Shown here in pieces: positions 43,232-45,705 of a stretch of 45,705 bases of DNA (positions are counted from its first letter, which is position 1; the number at the start of each line of letters is the position of its first letter). The DNA is from Pseudomonas fluorescens. GTDB lineage: Bacteria > Pseudomonadota > Gammaproteobacteria > Pseudomonadales > Pseudomonadaceae. The stretch lies in the NCBI RefSeq assembly GCF_902497625.1, contig NZ_CABVGX010000028.1, positions 35,113-80,817 of the forward strand, read 5' to 3'. The notes beneath the pieces were generated by a model. The model did not search any database. It saw only the letters and a list, made by a program, of their open reading frames with translations, and was not told the DNA's origin. The position numbers and the translations under genes were made by a program.

Positions 43232-44521
43232 ATGCGCGAAGAGTTGAACCAAGGCCTGATTGATTTTCTCCGGGCCTCCCCTACCCCGTTTCATGCCACC
43301 GCCAGCCTCGTCCAGCGTCTGGAAGCGGCGGGTTATCAGCGGCTCGACGAACGCGAGCCCTGGACCACCGAGGCCAACGGCCGTTACTACGTCACCCGCA
43401 ACGACTCTTCCATCGTCGCCATCAAAATGGGCCGCCACTCGCCACTTCACGGCGGCATTCGCCTGGTGGGCGCGCACACCGACAGCCCTTGCCTGCGAGT
43501 CAAACCCCAGCCAGAATTGCAACGTCAGGGCTTCTGGCAACTGGGAGTTGAAGTTTATGGCGGTGCGCTGTTGGCTCCGTGGTTCGACCGTGACCTGTCC
43601 CTGGCCGGTCGCGTGACCTTCCGCCGCGACGGCAAGGTCGAGAGCCAGCTGATCGACTTCAAGGCGCCGATTGCGACCATCCCCAACCTGGCCATTCACC
43701 TCAACCGCGAAGCCAACATGGGCTGGGCGATTAACGCCCAGACTGAGTTGCCACCGATCCTCGCGCAATTTGCCGGTGACGAGCGCGTGGACTTCCGCGC
43801 CGTGCTCACCAATCAGCTCACGCTGGAGCATGGCCTGAACGCCGACGTAGTGCTCGATTACGAGTTGAGTTTCTACGACACGCAAAGCGCGGCGGTGATT
43901 GGGCTCAATGGCGACTTCATTGCCGGCGCGCGTCTGGACAACCTGCTGTCGTGCTACGCCGGCCTGCAAGCCTTGCTCACCGCAGACACCGAGGAAACCT
44001 GCGTGCTGGTCTGCAATGACCACGAAGAAGTTGGCTCCTGCTCGGCATGCGGCGCAGACGGGCCGATGCTGGAACAAACCCTGCGGCGCCTGCTGCCCGA
44101 AGGTGACGAATTCGTACGGACCATTCAGAAATCTCTGCTGGTTTCGGCCGACAACGCCCACGGCGTGCACCCCAACTATGCCGACAAGCACGACGCCAAC
44201 CACGGCCCGAAACTCAACGCCGGCCCGGTAATCAAGGTCAACAGCAACCAGCGCTACGCCACCAACAGCGAAACCGCCGGCTTCTTCCGCCACCTGTGCA
44301 TGGCCGAAGAAGTCCCGGTACAAAGCTTCGTGGTGCGCAGCGACATGGGTTGCGGCTCGACCATCGGCCCGATCACCGCCAGCCACCTGGGAGTACGCAC
44401 GGTGGATATCGGCCTGCCGACATTCGCCATGCACTCGATCCGCGAACTCTGCGGCAGCCACGACCTTGCGCACCTGGTCAAAGTGCTGAGCGCGTTTTAC
44501 GCCTGCCAGGAACTTCCCTGA
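43232..44521 (+). CDS. apeB: M18-family aminopeptidase
   Basis: A zinc aminopeptidase that releases N-terminal acidic or other residues from peptides. 429 aa. Metal-site motifs are GAHTDSPCLR, the DHEEVGS block in the middle, HPNYADKHD, and the C-terminal MGCGSTIGP. ATG 43232 has TGGAG 6 nt before it. The upstream frame runs through a REPIN and is not coding. Soluble cytoplasmic. A long repeat array follows. Confidence 0.93.
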   Translation: MREELNQGLIDFLRASPTPFHATASLVQRLEAAGYQRLDEREPWTTEANGRYYVTRNDSSIVAIKMGRHSPLHGGIRLVGAHTDSPCLRVKPQPELQRQGFWQLGVEVYGGALLAPWFDRDLSLAGRVTFRRDGKVESQLIDFKAPIATIPNLAIHLNREANMGWAINAQTELPPILAQFAGDERVDFRAVLTNQLTLEHGLNADVVLDYELSFYDTQSAAVIGLNGDFIAGARLDNLLSCYAGLQALLTADTEETCVLVCNDHEEVGSCSACGADGPMLEQTLRRLLPEGDEFVRTIQKSLLVSADNAHGVHPNYADKHDANHGPKLNAGPVIKVNSNQRYATNSETAGFFRHLCMAEEVPVQSFVVRSDMGCGSTIGPITASHLGVRTVDIGLPTFAMHSIRELCGSHDLAHLVKVLSAFYACQELP

Positions 44522-44551
44522 AACAGCCGCTGATTTGTAGGTGGATAAAAA

Positions 44552-44767
44552 CATCTGTGGTGGGGGCTTGTGTGTAGTCAGAGGGCTTTTGTAGTTAGTG
44601 GGTTTGTGTGGTGAGGGGGCTTTTTTAGTCACAGGGCTTCTGTGCTCAGGGGGCTTCTGTGCTCGGTGGATTGTGTGGTCTGTGGGTTTGTGTGGTTTGT
44701 GGGTTTGTGGGTTTGTGGGTTTGTGTGGTGTGGGTCCTTTGGTCAGAGGGCTTCTGTGGTGAGGGGG
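44552..44767. repeat. Tandem 17-bp array, left arm of mirrored array
   Basis: About a dozen 17-bp units in the orientation CTTCTGTGGTGAGGGGG, the exact reverse complement type of the right array. Units at 44586, 44603, 44620, 44637, 44654, 44671, 44688 and 44751 are exactly 17 bp long; others vary. No open frame across it is a gene. Confidence 0.85.
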
Positions 44768-44870
44768 CTTGCCCCCGTTGGGCTGCGCAGCAGTCGCCAA
44801 GCGAGTAAATGCGAACTGCCTGAAGCTTCACGGTTATTTTGGGGCTGCTGCGCAGCCCAACGGGGGCAAG
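44768..44870. repeat. REP core, perfect 26-bp inverted repeat
   Basis: Arms 44768-44793 and 44845-44870 are exact inverted complements (CTTGCCCCCGTTGGGC... and ...GCCCAACGGGGGCAAG), 51 bp apart. Pairing continues outwards by another 12 bp through the first array units. The sequence resembles the tip of the 22083 REPIN. Confidence 0.9.
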
Positions 44871-44990
44871 CCCCCTCACCACAAAAGCCGACTCACCACG
44901 GAAGCCCACTCACCACGGAAGCCTACTGGCCACTGAAGCCCCCTCACCACTGAAGCCCCCTCACCACAAAAAGCCCCTTCACCACAGGAG
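44871..44990. repeat. Tandem 17-bp array, right arm of mirrored array
   Basis: Seven units, all 17 bp except one of 18, start at 44871, 44888, 44905, 44922, 44939, 44956 and 44974. Consensus CCCCCTCACCACNGAAG. They match the 17-bp half-units at the left edge of the window. Confidence 0.88.
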
Positions 44991-45102
44991 CTTCCTGCCA
45001 CGGATATTGCGCTTCACTCTTGACGCATTTTCAACCCGTATCACCCAAGCCCGGCAAAACCCACCTAGACTTCCAACACCCCCTCCGACAAGGCAGTCGC
45101 CC

Positions 45103-45279
45103 ATGATCTCGCCGCAATCCTTCAACGCCATGCTGATCCCGATCCTCACCGGGATGATCCTGCTGGCGATCGGTTACAACTTCCGCGACAAGAACGCCGG
45201 GATCTTCGCGATGTGGATCGGCATGCTCACCATCCTCGGCACCGTGGTGTTCAAGATCCTCGCCAAACTCAACGAATAA
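45103..45279 (+). CDS. Small two-helix membrane protein, unknown
   Basis: A 58-aa protein with two transmembrane segments, about 8-24 (AMLIPILTGMILLAIGY) and 34-52 (IFAMWIGMLTILGTVVFKI). ATG 45103 has AAGG about 9 nt before it; the frame is open upstream through the array but is not coding. Similar small proteins occur in Pseudomonas; the function is unknown. It lies before a channel gene. Confidence 0.7.
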   Translation: MISPQSFNAMLIPILTGMILLAIGYNFRDKNAGIFAMWIGMLTILGTVVFKILAKLNE

Positions 45280-45354
45280 TCGCCGCCCGGCTCGCATTGA
45301 TTTTGACGGGCTCGTACACTCGTTCGATCCGCTTACCCCGAGGTTGACCGTCCA

Positions 45355-45705
45355 GTGTTCGCTCGTTTTCCCGCCCTCCCGTATTTTCTCTTTCTCTGCC
45401 TGCTGACGCTGCTACCAATAGCGCCTGCCCAAGCGGTCGGTTTGCCCGGCCTGCTCAACGGCGGCGCCAAGACCCAACCGCAAGCCGAGCAACCCCTGGG
45501 GCAATCTCTGGACGAAGTGATCAAATCGCTGGAGAACGATCAGCAACGCACCCAGTTACTGACCGACCTGAAAAAACTGCGTGACGCCACAGCGCAAGCT
45601 CAACCGACACCGGAACAAGGTGTGCTCGGCCTGATCGGCGGCACACTGGCCAGTTTCGAGAAGCAGTTCTCCGGGGCGGACAGTCCGCTGACTCGCTGGA
45701 CGCAG
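45355..45705 (+). CDS. MscS-type mechanosensitive channel, N-terminal part (cut by window edge)
   Basis: Starts with GTG at 45355 after a GAGG; 117 codons are in the window and no stop occurs before the edge. Residues 1-25 are a signal peptide (LFLCLLTLLPIAPAQA). The following periplasmic segment has LGQSLDEVIKSLENDQQRTQLL and GLIGGTLASFEKQFSG, which I recall from the long periplasmic N-terminus of Pseudomonas MscS-family channels. The membrane and pore domains are beyond the edge, so the family call is tentative. Confidence 0.6.
   Translation, partial: MFARFPALPYFLFLCLLTLLPIAPAQAVGLPGLLNGGAKTQPQAEQPLGQSLDEVIKSLENDQQRTQLLTDLKKLRDATAQAQPTPEQGVLGLIGGTLASFEKQFSGADSPLTRWTQ

Noticed and set aside
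43226..44800. A 524-codon open frame antisense to apeB
   Set aside because: High-GC coding sequence often leaves an open antisense frame. It lies over a well-recognised M18 gene and its N-terminal part is array sequence.
44642..44953. Open frames of about 100 codons on both strands across the right-hand arrays
   Set aside because: They are made of 17-bp repeats and a palindrome; frames run on both strands with the same composition.

Overview
The window looks like a chromosomal segment of a Pseudomonas species close to the P. fluorescens group. The evidence is the high GC content, the codon use, the minCDE, aroC-mtnBDC and puuE/uraD/alc/allA gene orders, and many short palindromic REP/REPIN elements of the kinds common in these genomes (GTGGGAGCGGGCTTGCTCGCG-like and GTAGGAGCTGCCG-like arms). 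I recognise 44 protein genes, the last cut by the right edge. There are no rRNA, tRNA, CRISPR, IS or prophage genes.

Region by region. 1-295 is a tandem array with a 34-bp period. 296-3512 is a minus-strand MarR / outer-membrane factor / HlyD efflux operon with two identical 12-bp palindromes at its promoter. 3668-9060 is tamA-tamB, for outer-membrane protein assembly. 9127-10761 holds a GNAT acetyltransferase and xthA. 10801-12207 is a secreted phosphate-binding/OmpA fusion behind a Pho-box-like sequence, followed by duplicated REPINs. 12668-15120 is an ankyrin protein and a long-chain acyl-CoA synthetase. 15393-15733 is a DUF3509-type small protein with a very good sigma-54 promoter. 15937-20099 is a probable aroC-MFS-mtnB-mtnD-mtnC operon joining chorismate synthesis to methionine salvage. 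20230-26176 is mostly housekeeping genes: hydrolase, tail-anchored unknown, prmB, cysteine-hydrolase-like protein, Smr protein, folE and a glutaredoxin.

26571-37727 is a purine-catabolic island. It encodes an AzgA-type purine permease, 5-hydroxyisourate hydrolase, allantoinase, OHCU decarboxylase, allantoicase, ureidoglycolate lyase, membrane urate hydroxylase with a cytochrome c tail, a urate/xanthine-type NCS2 symporter and two tandem Tsx-like outer-membrane channels. Together they can import purines and take urate to glyoxylate plus urea. Three TTGTATACAA-type palindromes (one imperfect) lie upstream of the permease, uraH and puuE and suggest one GntR-type regulator encoded elsewhere. 37816-45705 holds a patatin phospholipase, an LpxL-type acyltransferase, minCDE, an RluA-type pseudouridine synthase, an M18 aminopeptidase, a small membrane protein and the start of a mechanosensitive channel gene.

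The most unusual structure is the pair of 17-bp-unit arrays at the two window ends. At 44552-44990 they form mirror-image arrays around a perfect 26-bp inverted repeat, and the unit looks like the outer tip of a REPIN arm repeated outwards. Functional calls rest on recognition of protein families and motifs by eye; no database search was run.
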